A stretch of 36,199 bases of DNA, from the NCBI GenBank assembly GCA_016928095.1, contig JAFGLL010000073.1:1-36199 (forward strand), written 5' to 3'. The notes beneath the pieces were generated by a model. That model did no database searches. It had not been told where the DNA came from and saw only the letters and a list, made by a program, of their open reading frames with translations. The DNA is from Thermoplasmatota archaeon. Its GTDB lineage: Archaea > Thermoplasmatota > Penumbrarchaeia > Penumbrarchaeales > Penumbrarchaeaceae. The position numbers and the translations under genes were made by a program. Of the stretch, positions 15,262 through 23,535 are shown piece by piece (the stretch's first letter is position 1; the number at the start of each line of letters is the position of its first letter).

Positions 15262-16128
15262 TCATAACTCCAGACCGTATAATCTGTCGTCGAGCCTCGA
15301 ACCGATCCCCTCTTCCATCTTCTTCACGTTGAGGAACGCCCCGATCGCGACCGCAAGATAGATCATATATTCCGGAACCCGCAGCAGACCCGCCATCCTG
15401 CTGTTCATGGTCACTTCCTTCTGCAGTTCGTCTATCTCATCTGCATCGTAATCCTCCCTCTCCGGATCGATCCCGTCGATCACTTCCCCCGTCAGAGAAT
15501 ACGTCAGAGCGGCCGCGCCGATGGATGTTATCAGAGAAAGACACAGGAATACCCCCAGGAGCACCCTGCCCCACATCTTTGCAGGCTTGTAAAGTATCAT
15601 GGCATAACCCACGGCCAACATGATATTGGGTATTATGCTGAAAAACACCAACGAACGGACGTTCTCGAAGAGGTCTCTCAGCTCCTGTCCACCGAAACCC
15701 TCCCCACCCGCGCTGCCCAGAATGGACCCCATGGATAACAACGCCGTGATCATTGCAATGACCATCGTGACAAGGATCGCTATGATCACGATCACAAGAG
15801 CGATCAAGAGAAGGGTCCTGTGAGGCTTCTCCATTGCATTAGCACCGAGGAGCATCATTATTAAGGCCGAGATCCCGAGGCCGAGCACCCCCAGGCCGAG
15901 GATCGAGCTGATGCATGCTATCGGTGCAGCAAGCATGGACAGTATCATGCATGCGATCGCCCCCAGGAGAAGTCCCAGTCCCATCCTGGTCTGTTTCAGT
16001 CCCTTCCTCTTTGCTTCCTGAAACCTGTCGGTCCCCTGTCCACCTGGCATTTCATCATATCTATGCCCGGATCGATCGCCCGGGGACCGTTCCTCTATGC
16101 TAATACCAGGAGCATCATGATCGACCAT
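15262..16128 (-). CDS. Polytopic membrane protein, unknown function
   Basis: This 288-residue protein has a charged N-terminus of about 48 residues. About six TM segments follow (starting MGLGLLLGAIACMILSMLAAPIA, then LGLGVLGLGISALIMMLLGA, LLLIALVIVIIAILVTMVIAMITALL, LVFFSIIPNIMLAVGYAMIL, LLGVFLCLSLITSIGAAALTYSL and PEYMIYLAVAIGAFLNV). An acidic loop near residues 215-240 separates the last two. No family motif is recognised. Start ATG 16128 has a GGAGGGGG ribosome site 4 bases upstream. The gene lies upstream of the SPFH gene on the same strand with 135 bases between, so the two may share a membrane-organising role, but separate promoters are likely. Confidence 0.78.
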   Translation of the reverse strand: MVDHDAPGISIEERSPGDRSGHRYDEMPGGQGTDRFQEAKRKGLKQTRMGLGLLLGAIACMILSMLAAPIACISSILGLGVLGLGISALIMMLLGANAMEKPHRTLLLIALVIVIIAILVTMVIAMITALLSMGSILGSAGGEGFGGQELRDLFENVRSLVFFSIIPNIMLAVGYAMILYKPAKMWGRVLLGVFLCLSLITSIGAAALTYSLTGEVIDGIDPEREDYDADEIDELQKEVTMNSRMAGLLRVPEYMIYLAVAIGAFLNVKKMEEGIGSRLDDRLYGLEL

Positions 16129-16312
16129 TCTTCCCCCTCCTATCCATTTCTAAGGATCCATCCACTTAACGGGAAGGAGGTTAATAACACTTACCAGGCC
16201 GGAATATCGGGGATTTTATGTTCATTCAAATCCATAAATATACTGGATCCCTGATCACAGGCCTAAAGTAATTTATAAATCCAATGTAAATATTCATGAT
16301 CGGGGCTTCCAT

Positions 16313-17554
16313 ATGAAGAAGAGAAAGGGAAAACAGCCGGTCAAACCCAACGAGGATGAGGCAATGAAGGAGCGTCTGATCTACCTCAAGGGGCTCCAGG
16401 GGTCAACGATGAACATTCCGATAATCTACCGGCGGACGTTCGGGTGGGACATGGATTCAGTGATCTTCAAACCCATAAACCGCAGGTCGTTCGTAGTGTT
16501 CAGACCGGACCTGGACGAAGAGGAGATCGACCAATCCACCTACAGGGTCGTTCAGCTGAAGGTAAATGACCTCCCGATCTATTCCACCAAACGGACCGGA
16601 ATGGAAAGCCCGGACCCATCGATACTCGAGGAACTCCGTGAAAGCCTGGTCTCGCTCTCCCTTGTGGACCGTTATGTCCACATAGATATCCCCAAGGCCG
16701 GGGAATTCCGCCTCAACGAATGCCTGATGTCGGACCTGGAAAGCCTCTCCTCGGAACTCGGTTTCTCGTATTCCATCACTCCTACATCACATCGCTGCAC
16801 TTTCGTTTTCCCCAATTATTCAAACTCACAGATCGTTCTCAGGGCAAAGAGCGCCATAGAAGGGAGCATCGAGGCCTTTCGTGAGCTTATCGATGGCATT
16901 CTCCAGATGGACCGGGACACACTCGGTCAGAGAATGAAGGAGGTCGGTTTCCTGGTCAGGAGGGCCGAGATAAACATTGACAAGATCTATACCAACGCCC
17001 TCAATGTGCTGTGGGACCTGCCCCAGGTGGAACCTGCAGGTTATTTCATCGTCTCCCAGTCCATCGAGAGGATCCACGATGAAATGGAATACATGGTCCA
17101 GATAACAGAGGAAGCCCTGGAACTCCTGGACCAATGTCCGGAGCGTGTGGATAAGATACTTTTCGAGGAGCTTCTCTTCATCTGGAGGAACTCCATAGGG
17201 AGGTCCATCCAGGGGCTCGAACTGGGACTCGAGGCCATTGTTATGGGTAAGGAGGAGGCCGTGGAAAGATGCCTTGAGATGATCAGGAGTTACCGGGAGG
17301 AAAAGATCAACCGTTCCTCGTCCCAGGATATCGTGACCGGACAGTTGACACAGAGGATTGAAGGCCTGACCGTGAAGGGGGCCAAGAAAGACGGTATGAA
17401 GGTCCTGACAAGCAGGGAGTCGATGGCGGTAATCCAGGTCCTGTTCGTACTGAACCAGACCGCGGCAAGGTTGAGCAATATCACCAATGTCCTTGTAACC
17501 AAAACGCTCTATCTGAAAAGGACCGACAGCGGTTCATTCCCTCGGCTTCATTAA
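16313..17554 (+). CDS. AbrB-type N-terminus plus PhoU-like domain regulator
   Basis: This 413-residue protein starts with a swapped-hairpin AbrB-like DNA-binding segment (LKGLQGSTMNIPIIYRRTFGWDMDSVIFKPINRRSFVVF, about residues 25-66). A linker domain follows, then a PhoU-type helical bundle: AKSAIEGSIEAFRELIDGILQMDRDTLGQRMKEVGFLVRRAEINIDKIY and a second half ending near NITNVLVTKTLYLK. This order matches archaeal PhoU-related phosphate-uptake regulators, although no pst genes are in the window. It is divergent from the 15262 membrane gene, with a TATA-like ATTTATAAAT at 16271-16280. The target and the sensed signal are inferred only from the family. Confidence 0.8.
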   Translation: MKKRKGKQPVKPNEDEAMKERLIYLKGLQGSTMNIPIIYRRTFGWDMDSVIFKPINRRSFVVFRPDLDEEEIDQSTYRVVQLKVNDLPIYSTKRTGMESPDPSILEELRESLVSLSLVDRYVHIDIPKAGEFRLNECLMSDLESLSSELGFSYSITPTSHRCTFVFPNYSNSQIVLRAKSAIEGSIEAFRELIDGILQMDRDTLGQRMKEVGFLVRRAEINIDKIYTNALNVLWDLPQVEPAGYFIVSQSIERIHDEMEYMVQITEEALELLDQCPERVDKILFEELLFIWRNSIGRSIQGLELGLEAIVMGKEEAVERCLEMIRSYREEKINRSSSQDIVTGQLTQRIEGLTVKGAKKDGMKVLTSRESMAVIQVLFVLNQTAARLSNITNVLVTKTLYLKRTDSGSFPRLH

Positions 17555-17629
17555 TGTTCATCTAATGAATTTATAGATCTAAAAATGATCTTTAATTTTA
17601 AAATGCTCATATACCCATATCACCATAAG

Positions 17630-17885
17630 ACAACTCGCCGGGAAACCGGCCGGGGGTGAAAGAGATGAAAAGGAAGAACCCCAAGGACCCGCACAACCAT
17701 GCCTTCGTCTGACGGTCCGCACCCTCCCGGAGGAACACCACCGGTCTGGTGCGGACACACAAACGCAGCATGATAGGAGCAGGATCGGGCTCCGGCACCG
17801 GGGCCCGGGGGAGAAAGAGGAGAGAAAAAGGGCAGGGATGCCCCGAGGAACAAGGGCGGGGAAGGAGCCCATTCCCCGCCCGCAC
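17630..17885 (+). ncRNA. Candidate structured non-coding RNA
   Basis: The 392-base gap between two genes contains a GC-rich block with at least six hairpins. GCCGG-GAAA-CCGGC (17637-17650) has a GNRA loop. GGGGT/ACCCC (17653-17682) has a purine-rich loop. A 9-base GTCCGCACC/GGTGCGGAC stem encloses smaller ones (about 17719-17757). CGGGCTCCGG/CCGGGGCCCG lies at 17786-17807, GGGCA-GGGA-TGCCC at 17830-17843 and GGGCGGGGAA/TTCCCCGCCC at 17854-17881. A TATA-like stretch precedes it near 17600-17620 and a T-run follows at about 17903. I looked for RNase P and SRP RNA signatures and saw none. The class is unknown and expression unproven. Confidence 0.35.
17665..17712 (+). other. Possible 15-codon leader peptide inside the structured block
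   Basis: ATG at 17665 is preceded by GGGGGTG with a short spacer and encodes MKRKNPKDPHNHAFV before TGA at 17710-17712. The strong ribosome site is notable, but the peptide is short, and no biosynthetic gene that would need attenuation follows (the next gene is the DUF362 protein). Low confidence. Confidence 0.15.
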
Positions 17886-17946
17886 CTTATCCATATCAGA
17901 ATGTTTTTTTAATAATACACTCTAACCTGAGCAAGGTGAGTTCCAA

Positions 17947-19053
17947 ATGGCTAGCAAGGTCTATTTTGCATCACTCAGGGCGAGGTCCAGAAGCGAGAGC
18001 AGGACCAGCAAGGTCGGACGACTCTTCACTGCCGCAGGCTTGGGGGACGGGATAAGGACCGGCGATCTCACTGCGGTCAAGATACATTTCGGCGAGATGG
18101 GAAGCGATGCTTTCATCAATCCCATTTATGTAAGAGAGGTGGTAGACAGGATAAAGGAGGCTGGTGGGAAACCATTTATCACCGATTCGAACACGCTCTA
18201 CACGGGGAGCCGCCACAATTCGGTGGATCATCTGGAGACGGCCATCGCCCACGGTTTCGATTATTCCGTGGTGCGTGCACCGCTGATCATATCTGACGGC
18301 CTCAGGGGGAGGAACGTTTGCTGGGTGGATATCAATGCCAAACACTTCAAGAAGGTACGCATCGCCGCGGACATCCACAATGCCGATTCCCTGATCGTCA
18401 TGACCCACTTCAAAGGTCACGAGACAGCAGGCTTCGGCGGAGCCATCAAGAACCTTGGAATGGGTTGCGGTTCGGCTTACGGGAAGATGGACCAGCATTC
18501 CGTGCGGCCTAAGGTCGATCCCGTGAAATGCACAGGTTGCGGGACCTGCATGCGGATATGCCCGGTCGATGCCCACATACTCGAAGGAGGGAAGGTGTTC
18601 ATCAGGGATGAGGTCTGCATCGGATGCGGCGAATGCATCACGGTATGTCCACAGGAAGCCATTGGCCTCAATTGGTCCTCGGAGATCCCACCGTTCCTGG
18701 AGAGGATAGCGGAATATGCCTTCGGGGCGACCCGGAACAAGGTGGGCAGGATGGGGTTCATCAATTTCGTCACAAGGGTCTCCCCCGACTGCGACTGCTT
18801 CCCCTGGTCCGATAACCCCATCGTCCCCGATGTTGGTATCCTCGCATCCAAGGACCCTGTCGCTCTGGATGCTGCTTGCTACGATCTGGTTAACCGACAG
18901 CCGGGTTTCAGGGACTCCAAGCTCAAGGGCGGATGGGAGGCTGGCGAGGATAAGTTCAGGGGAATGAGGCCGAAGGTGGACGGAAGGATCCAGCTCAGGC
19001 ACGGAGAGGAGCTTGGGCTTGGAAACCTGGAATACGAACTCGTGGAGATATGA
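17947..19053 (+). CDS. DUF362 protein with two [4Fe-4S] ferredoxin motifs
   Basis: This 368-residue protein has the DUF362 fold (LTAVKIHFGEMGSDAFINPIYVREVVD, DSLIVMTHFKGHETAGFGGAIKNLGMGC). A bacterial-type ferredoxin insert holds CTGCGTCMRICP and CIGCGECITVCP near residues 198-240, giving two [4Fe-4S] clusters. The DUF362 C-terminus follows (DNPIVPDVGILASKDPVALDAACYDLV). DUF362 iron-sulfur proteins are common in anaerobic archaea and are usually unassigned; an electron-transfer or metal-dependent redox role is likely. It has a TATA-like box near 17903-17915. It is convergent with the patatin gene across 68 bases. Confidence 0.92.
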   Translation: MASKVYFASLRARSRSESRTSKVGRLFTAAGLGDGIRTGDLTAVKIHFGEMGSDAFINPIYVREVVDRIKEAGGKPFITDSNTLYTGSRHNSVDHLETAIAHGFDYSVVRAPLIISDGLRGRNVCWVDINAKHFKKVRIAADIHNADSLIVMTHFKGHETAGFGGAIKNLGMGCGSAYGKMDQHSVRPKVDPVKCTGCGTCMRICPVDAHILEGGKVFIRDEVCIGCGECITVCPQEAIGLNWSSEIPPFLERIAEYAFGATRNKVGRMGFINFVTRVSPDCDCFPWSDNPIVPDVGILASKDPVALDAACYDLVNRQPGFRDSKLKGGWEAGEDKFRGMRPKVDGRIQLRHGEELGLGNLEYELVEI

Positions 19054-19121
19054 AATCCTGCCGATGCATGTAATGGGCCGATGAGATAAAACACCCGGTC
19101 CAGCCGTCATGACCTCAGAGG

Positions 19122-20099
19122 TCAATCCCCTCTCAGCATGTCGCAGAGCAGATCAAGGTCCTCCGAGTGCTTGTCTATCATCTCCTGAGCCTCGACCTTG
19201 AGGTTGTGCATGTTCTGCTCCGATGCATTATCAAGATCGTCCATGCCAGAATCGAGCCGGGTCTGGAACCTGAAGTACCTCTTCCTCGCCCCCGAATGTT
19301 GAAGAAGCTTCTCCATCTGGTAGTCCACGGTATCGCTCTGACCGTCGAACATCACATTGAGTATCGGATGGGCCCAGTTGGCAAGCCCCCATCCTTTTGC
19401 ATCCTCCAGCGATATCCTGCGGGTGAGCTCTCCCGTTCCCAGCGAGAGGACAAGGATATCCGTTGCCTCCGGGAACAGGGTCCTTGCCTCTACATAGGTG
19501 CATAGGGCGGGATTGTTCGCGTAGGTCCCCCCGTCTATGAGGGCATAGTAATCAACGCCATTCTCGGTTCTGAGCCTGGCGGGTTCGAAATAGGTCGGGG
19601 CTGCGGAGGTCGCCCTTGCGACCTCCTTCATGGGGAAATCGTAGTCGGGACTCACCCTTGCCCTCTCGCTCCTGAAGAACCAGGCAGACCTGCTCTCGAT
19701 CTCGTACGACGGGATGATCAAGGGGCTCAAGGCCTCCTTCAACCGCGTATCCCCGAAGTATTCCTCCATGACATCCTCGAAACCCTTGACGGAGTATTTC
19801 TCATCCAGGAGCGCCCATGCCGATTCCAGGGTCCTCCATATCGAGCGGTAGAAGATCCTCGAGCCGTTCCTCTCGTATAGGTCGAGGATATCCTTTGCGG
19901 AGAACTCCGGCTTCCCCTTGCTGTTCGGTTTGGTAAGCCCTAGCGCTATGACGCCTCCAGTTGATGTCCCTCCAATAAGATCGAACAGGTCCGATATTCT
20001 GTCCCCGGTGATCTCCTCGATGTCCTTCAGGACCATGGAAGGGATGATGCCCCTGATCCCGCCTCCGTCTATGGATAGCACTTTCAATGATCCTTTCAT
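19122..20099 (-). CDS. Patatin-like phospholipase
   Basis: This 325-residue protein has the oxyanion-hole motif DGGGIRG at residues 11-17, the nucleophile motif GTSTGG with Ser46, and the dyad Asp in IDGGTYANNP (about residue 185). These are all the elements of a patatin-type Ser-Asp lipid acyl hydrolase. The C-terminal third is helical and acidic. No signal peptide or TM is seen, so it should act at the cytoplasmic membrane face. A strong TATA (TTTAAATAATATATAC) lies about 33-50 bases upstream. Patatin effectors occur in some antiphage systems, but no nucleotide-cyclase or other defence partner is adjacent, so a housekeeping lipid role is equally possible. Confidence 0.92.
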   Translation of the reverse strand: MKGSLKVLSIDGGGIRGIIPSMVLKDIEEITGDRISDLFDLIGGTSTGGVIALGLTKPNSKGKPEFSAKDILDLYERNGSRIFYRSIWRTLESAWALLDEKYSVKGFEDVMEEYFGDTRLKEALSPLIIPSYEIESRSAWFFRSERARVSPDYDFPMKEVARATSAAPTYFEPARLRTENGVDYYALIDGGTYANNPALCTYVEARTLFPEATDILVLSLGTGELTRRISLEDAKGWGLANWAHPILNVMFDGQSDTVDYQMEKLLQHSGARKRYFRFQTRLDSGMDDLDNASEQNMHNLKVEAQEMIDKHSEDLDLLCDMLRGD

Positions 20100-20131
20100 A
20101 TTGATCCTCGGGCCAATATGGGATTAGTTAG

Positions 20132-20148
20132 TATATATTATTTAAAGC
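20132..20148 (-). promoter_or_regulatory. TATA box for patatin gene
   Basis: The minus strand reads TTTAAATAATATATAC about 33-48 bases before ATG 20099, one of the best TATA matches in the window. Confidence 0.5.
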
Positions 20149-20173
20149 AGGCCGCGAGGTCTTGACGATCCGC

Positions 20174-20494
20174 TCATCGGATCCTGGAATACCTGTCCAG
20201 GAGTCTGCAGAGCCTGTCCCCCGTTTCCCTGGAAAAATCGCCTCGCTCCTCCACCTCTCGAACGAAATCCTTCGCTTCCTTTATGGACCTCTGCCTTGCC
20301 TTGGCGGTCATGTTCGCTTTGAAGGTATTGACCTTCTCCTCATCCATGTCGGATGCATCCATGATCTCGTTGAGGTCCCAGTTGAAGTAGTCGAGTTTGC
20401 CAAGGTTCAGCATCGGTTTCCTCTTTGCCTTCTTTTGCTCGTTCTGTCGGAAATTGCTGTTCCTGGACCGTCCACCGGTTTTGCCTGTACGCAA
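20174..20494 (-). CDS. Small basic/helical hypothetical protein
   Basis: This protein has 106 residues from a TTG at 20494. The basic N-terminus (KTGGRSRNSNFRQNEQKKAKRKP) may be disordered or bind nucleic acid. The C-terminal two thirds are helical and acidic (LDYFNWDLNEIMDASDMDEEKVNTF onward). GGGGAG lies about 10 bases before the TTG, and no better start is seen; an internal ATG (about residue 28) would keep only the helical part. A TATA-like AAAGTATAAG lies near 20535-20543. No family recognised. The gene sits between the patatin and a divergent STAS gene. Confidence 0.6.
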   Translation of the reverse strand: MRTGKTGGRSRNSNFRQNEQKKAKRKPMLNLGKLDYFNWDLNEIMDASDMDEEKVNTFKANMTAKARQRSIKEAKDFVREVEERGDFSRETGDRLCRLLDRYSRIR

Positions 20495-20602
20495 GCTAAT
20501 GACTCCCCATTTCCATACTGGCTCCTTTACTTATACTTTTGGTCCCGTGAACAGGGTTTTCAATGAAAAATATCATATAACCCCCACTCCAAATACCCAC
20601 CT

Positions 20603-20893
20603 ATGGAACTGAAGAGGATGCCCGGGGACGATAGCATCCATTGGATCGTCGAGGGGAACATGGACGAGGATTCCGTTCTCAGGTTGGAATCCATCATAAC
20701 CAACTCCCACGACCGTGGAGCGGATATAACCCTCGACCTTTCGGGTCTCGAATTCCTCCCGGAAATCGGAGCTCGCAGCATGAGCATCATGGCAAGGAAG
20801 CTTAGGGACAGAGGCTCCTCCTTCAGGATAGTCGGGGCAAGAGGCCACGTGAAGGAGAGATTGAAGGTATCCGGTGTCCTCGAGGATCAGTAG
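20603..20893 (+). CDS. STAS-domain protein lacking the usual phospho-serine
   Basis: This 96-residue single domain has the beta-alpha pattern of SpoIIAA-type anti-sigma-factor antagonists: HWIVEGNMDEDSVLRLES, ITLDLSGLEFLPEIGARSMSIMARKLRDRG, SSFRIVGARGHVKERLKVSGV. In the canonical domain the strand-helix turn reads D-S-S/T-G, and that Ser is phosphorylated. Here the turn is LPEIGARS, so classical partner switching by Ser phosphorylation is unlikely at that spot. A TATA-like AAAAATATCATATAA lies about 25-35 bases upstream of ATG, suggesting a leaderless mRNA. The 3' end overlaps the convergent amidohydrolase gene by 7 bases. Confidence 0.8.
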   Translation: MELKRMPGDDSIHWIVEGNMDEDSVLRLESIITNSHDRGADITLDLSGLEFLPEIGARSMSIMARKLRDRGSSFRIVGARGHVKERLKVSGVLEDQ

Positions 20894-22167
20894 GACTTCA
20901 TGTCGAGCCTTTCCGAAAGGTCCTGATACCTGTCCGCCAGTTCGGACCCGTCGATGAGCCTGCCTTTATTGTAAACGATGTCGCCTCCCACAATGGTCGC
21001 TCTCACCATATTGCCGACAGCTGAATAGACAAGCGCTGACTTCAGGTTATCCTTCCTGAGCGGCCCAAGCCCTGGCCCTATATCGACAACGCAGAGGTCC
21101 GCATTCATGCCCGGGGCAACCACGCCTCCGTTCTGTCCGAGTATCCCGTTCCCGTTGACCGTCGATACTTGCAGGACATCGGCAGCCGTGCAGGCGAGGG
21201 GGTCCCAGTACTGACCTTTCTGGACAAGTGCCATCTCCTTCATCTCCCTGAACATGTCCAGGGAATTGTTCGAAGCTGCACCATCGGTGCCAAGACCGAC
21301 CCTGACACCCATTCCATTCAGGTCCTTGAAGGGGAAGAATCCACCTGTCGCAAGCTTCTGGTTCGAGCTCGGGCAGTGGACCAGCGAAGCACCCTTCTCC
21401 CTGACGATGTTGAGCTCCCAGGAAGCCGCCCACCCCATGTGGACAAGTGCGGTTCTCTCCCAGAGGCAACCGTTGTGATCAAGCTCCTCGACCCCGAGCC
21501 TCCCCTTCACTCTTCTATTCTCGAATACCTCCTTTCGGGTCTCGGAGCAGTGGACGTGCAGTGGCACATCCTCCTCCTTTGACATCTCCCCGCATCTGAC
21601 CATCGTCTCCTCATCGTTGGTGTAGATGGAATGCAGGTTGACGATGGGTATGATACGGTCATGACCTCTGTATCTGTGAATGAACTCAACTGCGTTCTTC
21701 AGACGCTCTTCGGCCTTTCCCCAGACCGATATCAGAGGGACGCCTGCCGCCAGTCTTATACCGACCTTGTTCGCAGCCTCCACACCGGGTTCGGCCCCGT
21801 ACTGGTCCATGCAGGCGGTCGTACCGGTCCTTACCATCTCCAGAAAACCCATCTCCGCTCCCATTACTTCCTGCTCCGTTCTTAACCTCCCCTCGATATC
21901 CCACATCGTCCGGAGCCATTCCTGGAGAGGGGCATCGTCATTGGACCCCCTGAGCAATGTCATGGCCGCATGGGTGTGGGAGTTGACCAGACCGGGCATG
22001 ACGACCGATCGGGAGCAGTCGATGACATCATCTCCTCTCTGAAAAAGCTCCGCTCCAACCTTGTCAATGAGACCGTCCTCCAACCTGACATCGACCTTCT
22101 CGAGGATGCCGCTCCCGTCCATGCAAAGAACGAACCTGGCATTTTTCAGGACCAGTGGAGCCTTCAT
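20887..22167 (-). CDS. Amidohydrolase, MTA/SAH deaminase (MtaD/SsnA) type
   Basis: This 426-residue metal-dependent amidohydrolase has the HxH pair in VMPGLVNSHTHAAMTLLRG, further metal ligands in LHVHCSET and VHMGW, and the final Asp in GLGTDGAASNN. The C-terminal beta domain closes with MNADLCVVDI and IVGGDIVYNKGRLID. The closest well-known members deaminate 5'-methylthioadenosine or S-adenosylhomocysteine, the by-product of methyl transfer and radical SAM chemistry; other adenosine-type substrates are possible. The ATG at 22167 overlaps the dph6 stop by 4 bases (ATGA), so I reject a longer start at 22227. It forms an operon with dph6. Confidence 0.9.
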   Translation of the reverse strand: MKAPLVLKNARFVLCMDGSGILEKVDVRLEDGLIDKVGAELFQRGDDVIDCSRSVVMPGLVNSHTHAAMTLLRGSNDDAPLQEWLRTMWDIEGRLRTEQEVMGAEMGFLEMVRTGTTACMDQYGAEPGVEAANKVGIRLAAGVPLISVWGKAEERLKNAVEFIHRYRGHDRIIPIVNLHSIYTNDEETMVRCGEMSKEEDVPLHVHCSETRKEVFENRRVKGRLGVEELDHNGCLWERTALVHMGWAASWELNIVREKGASLVHCPSSNQKLATGGFFPFKDLNGMGVRVGLGTDGAASNNSLDMFREMKEMALVQKGQYWDPLACTAADVLQVSTVNGNGILGQNGGVVAPGMNADLCVVDIGPGLGPLRKDNLKSALVYSAVGNMVRATIVGGDIVYNKGRLIDGSELADRYQDLSERLDMKSY

Positions 22168-22841
22168 ACCAGCACCATCCTGTTCAATACGAACCTTGCC
22201 CGGCAAGGTCCGTCCTTGATCACGCATCCCTCGACCTCCATTCTCCTTTTATAAAGCGGAGCTTCAAGGACCAAGGTCTCTGCCTCGCCGCCCTCGAAGG
22301 CCGGGTGCGACCTCCATCTATCCGACAGGGAGAAGAACCGCTCCAGGTCCGCTTCCTCCACAACCCTTCCAAGGTCCTGATCACCGAAACCCTCGGAGGA
22401 ATATGATAGCAGGATGAACCTGAACCCAAGCTCAAGGAGCTCCTTCATGTAGGTCCTGCCATCCTTCCTCCACAGAGGAGTGAAGGAGACCAGACCCGCA
22501 TCGCAGGCTGCATCCGTGAATGCCATCCTCTGATAGTCGGACATCAGTGCCCCGGAGCACACTGCATCAAGGTCGAACTCGTCCTTCAGAACCTTCAGGG
22601 CTCCGGACAGCACCTCTTTCTCCAATTCCCTGGATACAGGAGAGTGAACCACCCGGGTCTCTATCCCGGTCAGCTCATGGAACATATGAGAGGCTTCCAT
22701 TCCCGGGGTCTGGTATAGCCATGAATCGGGATCGGCCGATCTCATGGTCAGAAGGACCGGGACCTCGAACCCCGAAAGCAGCATCCGGTGCAAGGAATAC
22801 GACGAATCCTTGCCGCCGCTGAACAGACAGCAAACCCTCAT
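22164..22841 (-). CDS. dph6: Diphthine-ammonia ligase Dph6
   Basis: This 225-residue protein of the ATP-PPase/N-type class starts RVCCLFSGGKDSSYSLHRM, the SGGKDS loop that adenylates the substrate. Family motifs follow: SGALMSDYQRMAFTDAACDAGL, TPLWRKDGRTYMKELLELGF, AFEGGEAETLVLEAP. Dph6 carries out the last step of diphthamide formation on elongation factor 2, amidating diphthine with ammonia. The length equals the short archaeal form without the C-terminal YjgF-like domains of eukaryotes. A TATA-like CTATTTAGTA at 22863-22872 suggests a leaderless start. It heads an operon with the amidohydrolase. Its promoter lies just after the stop of the duplicated peptidase fragment. Confidence 0.93.
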   Translation of the reverse strand: MRVCCLFSGGKDSSYSLHRMLLSGFEVPVLLTMRSADPDSWLYQTPGMEASHMFHELTGIETRVVHSPVSRELEKEVLSGALKVLKDEFDLDAVCSGALMSDYQRMAFTDAACDAGLVSFTPLWRKDGRTYMKELLELGFRFILLSYSSEGFGDQDLGRVVEEADLERFFSLSDRWRSHPAFEGGEAETLVLEAPLYKRRMEVEGCVIKDGPCRARFVLNRMVLV

Positions 22842-22875
22842 GGACCTTCGTAAGGGAGCCTTACTAAATAGAACT

Positions 22876-23012
22876 TCACATCAGGGCTTCGGGGTTCAAC
22901 CCCTTGAGCTCGTCTATGACGAAGAACCCATCCTTGCGGATGAGAACATCGTCGAAGTAGAGTTCCCCTCCGCCCCATTCGGGGGTCTGGATGAGGACTG
23001 GAGTGCACCTCT
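22876..23012 (-). pseudogene. Duplicated 3' end of the M29 aminopeptidase gene
   Basis: The minus strand encodes a segment reading [21 protein letters not shown] and ending LNPEALM before TGA, the same C-terminus as the intact aminopeptidase at 24993. The two copies lie 2117 bases apart in the same orientation. A 44-base block (22946-22989 and 25063-25106) is identical. The 70 bases downstream of it differ at about 19 positions, and upstream the similarity breaks near 23005 with a small deletion. The fragment has no start or metal-binding residues and is not a functional gene. It probably represents the displaced original 3' end after insertion of the AT-rich island. Confidence 0.85.
22946..22989. 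repeat. 44-bp perfect direct repeat, copy 1
   Basis: Identical to 25063-25106. It bounds an AT-rich segment of about 2.07 kb. Perfect identity across 44 bases inside otherwise 73% similar flanks is what one expects of a recombination core (attachment site) or recent gene conversion. Confidence 0.8.
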
Positions 23013-23052
23013 AAAATGATACAACGGGCTATTATGATATTCAATCCACTGA

Positions 23053-23535
23053 TCATGGATTATTTAGCACGATATCGTATATGGTATCGGTCATCCTTTT
23101 CGAATACACCTGGGACATACCGGTATCGTAGGAGAGATAATACCTATCTTCTTCATCGATGAGCAAACAGTGAGAATTCAAGAATCGAGAAAATCTGTGC
23201 TTTTTTATATTTTGTGGTCTAATCTTCTTATTCAATACCTTGCCACTCTTTCTATGAACGACTATCATCCTCCAGATACCATCCCTCAAAATCAGATAAC
23301 CTGAATGATTCCAGTGGATGAATAAAGGTTCAAGTAGTAGATTATTGTAAGCTTCAGTGCTTACGACAACCGGGAACATATATGTGGATCCGGATATTTC
23401 ATTGTCCTTAAGCATTTTTTCCAATATTTGGATCCTCTTCTTGAAAATGGTCCGTTCTATGTACAATATACTGAATACGATGATAATGATGAACAGATAC
23501 GAGAGGATATCATAAAGTATCTTCTCGATGATCAT
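23053..23535 (-). CDS. AT-rich island membrane-anchored protein
   Basis: This protein of about 160 residues has one N-terminal TM (LSYLFIIIIVFSILYI). A basic helix and a soluble mixed alpha/beta domain follow, with a hydrophobic-aromatic core (LFIHWNHSGYLILRDGIWRMIVVHRKSG; RFLNSHCLLIDEEDRYYLSYDTG). The ATG at 23535 overlaps the stop of the upstream 330-residue gene by 4 bases (ATGA); an ATG at 23541 would add two residues. No family recognised. Codon use is AT-rich like its partner and unlike the rest of the window. The pair could encode a membrane-bound effector or immunity function of an Rhs locus, which is speculative. Confidence 0.6.
   Translation of the reverse strand: MIIEKILYDILSYLFIIIIVFSILYIERTIFKKRIQILEKMLKDNEISGSTYMFPVVVSTEAYNNLLLEPLFIHWNHSGYLILRDGIWRMIVVHRKSGKVLNKKIRPQNIKKHRFSRFLNSHCLLIDEEDRYYLSYDTGMSQVYSKRMTDTIYDIVLNNP

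Noticed and set aside
17579-17894. Several 77-97 codon minus-strand frames in the GC-rich gap
   Set aside because: Low-complexity Pro/Ser/Arg translations in three frames at once, typical of GC-rich non-coding DNA.
17665-17920. Stop-codon readthrough gene (TGA at 17710) extending to about codon 85
   Set aside because: The frame beyond the TGA has low-complexity Gly/Arg content matching the hairpin stems and no coding character; no selenocysteine genes are seen.
19122-20099. Patatin gene as part of an antiphage (CBASS-type) system
   Set aside because: No cyclase, HORMA/TRIP13 or other signalling partner is adjacent; neighbours are a small basic protein and a DUF362 ferredoxin.
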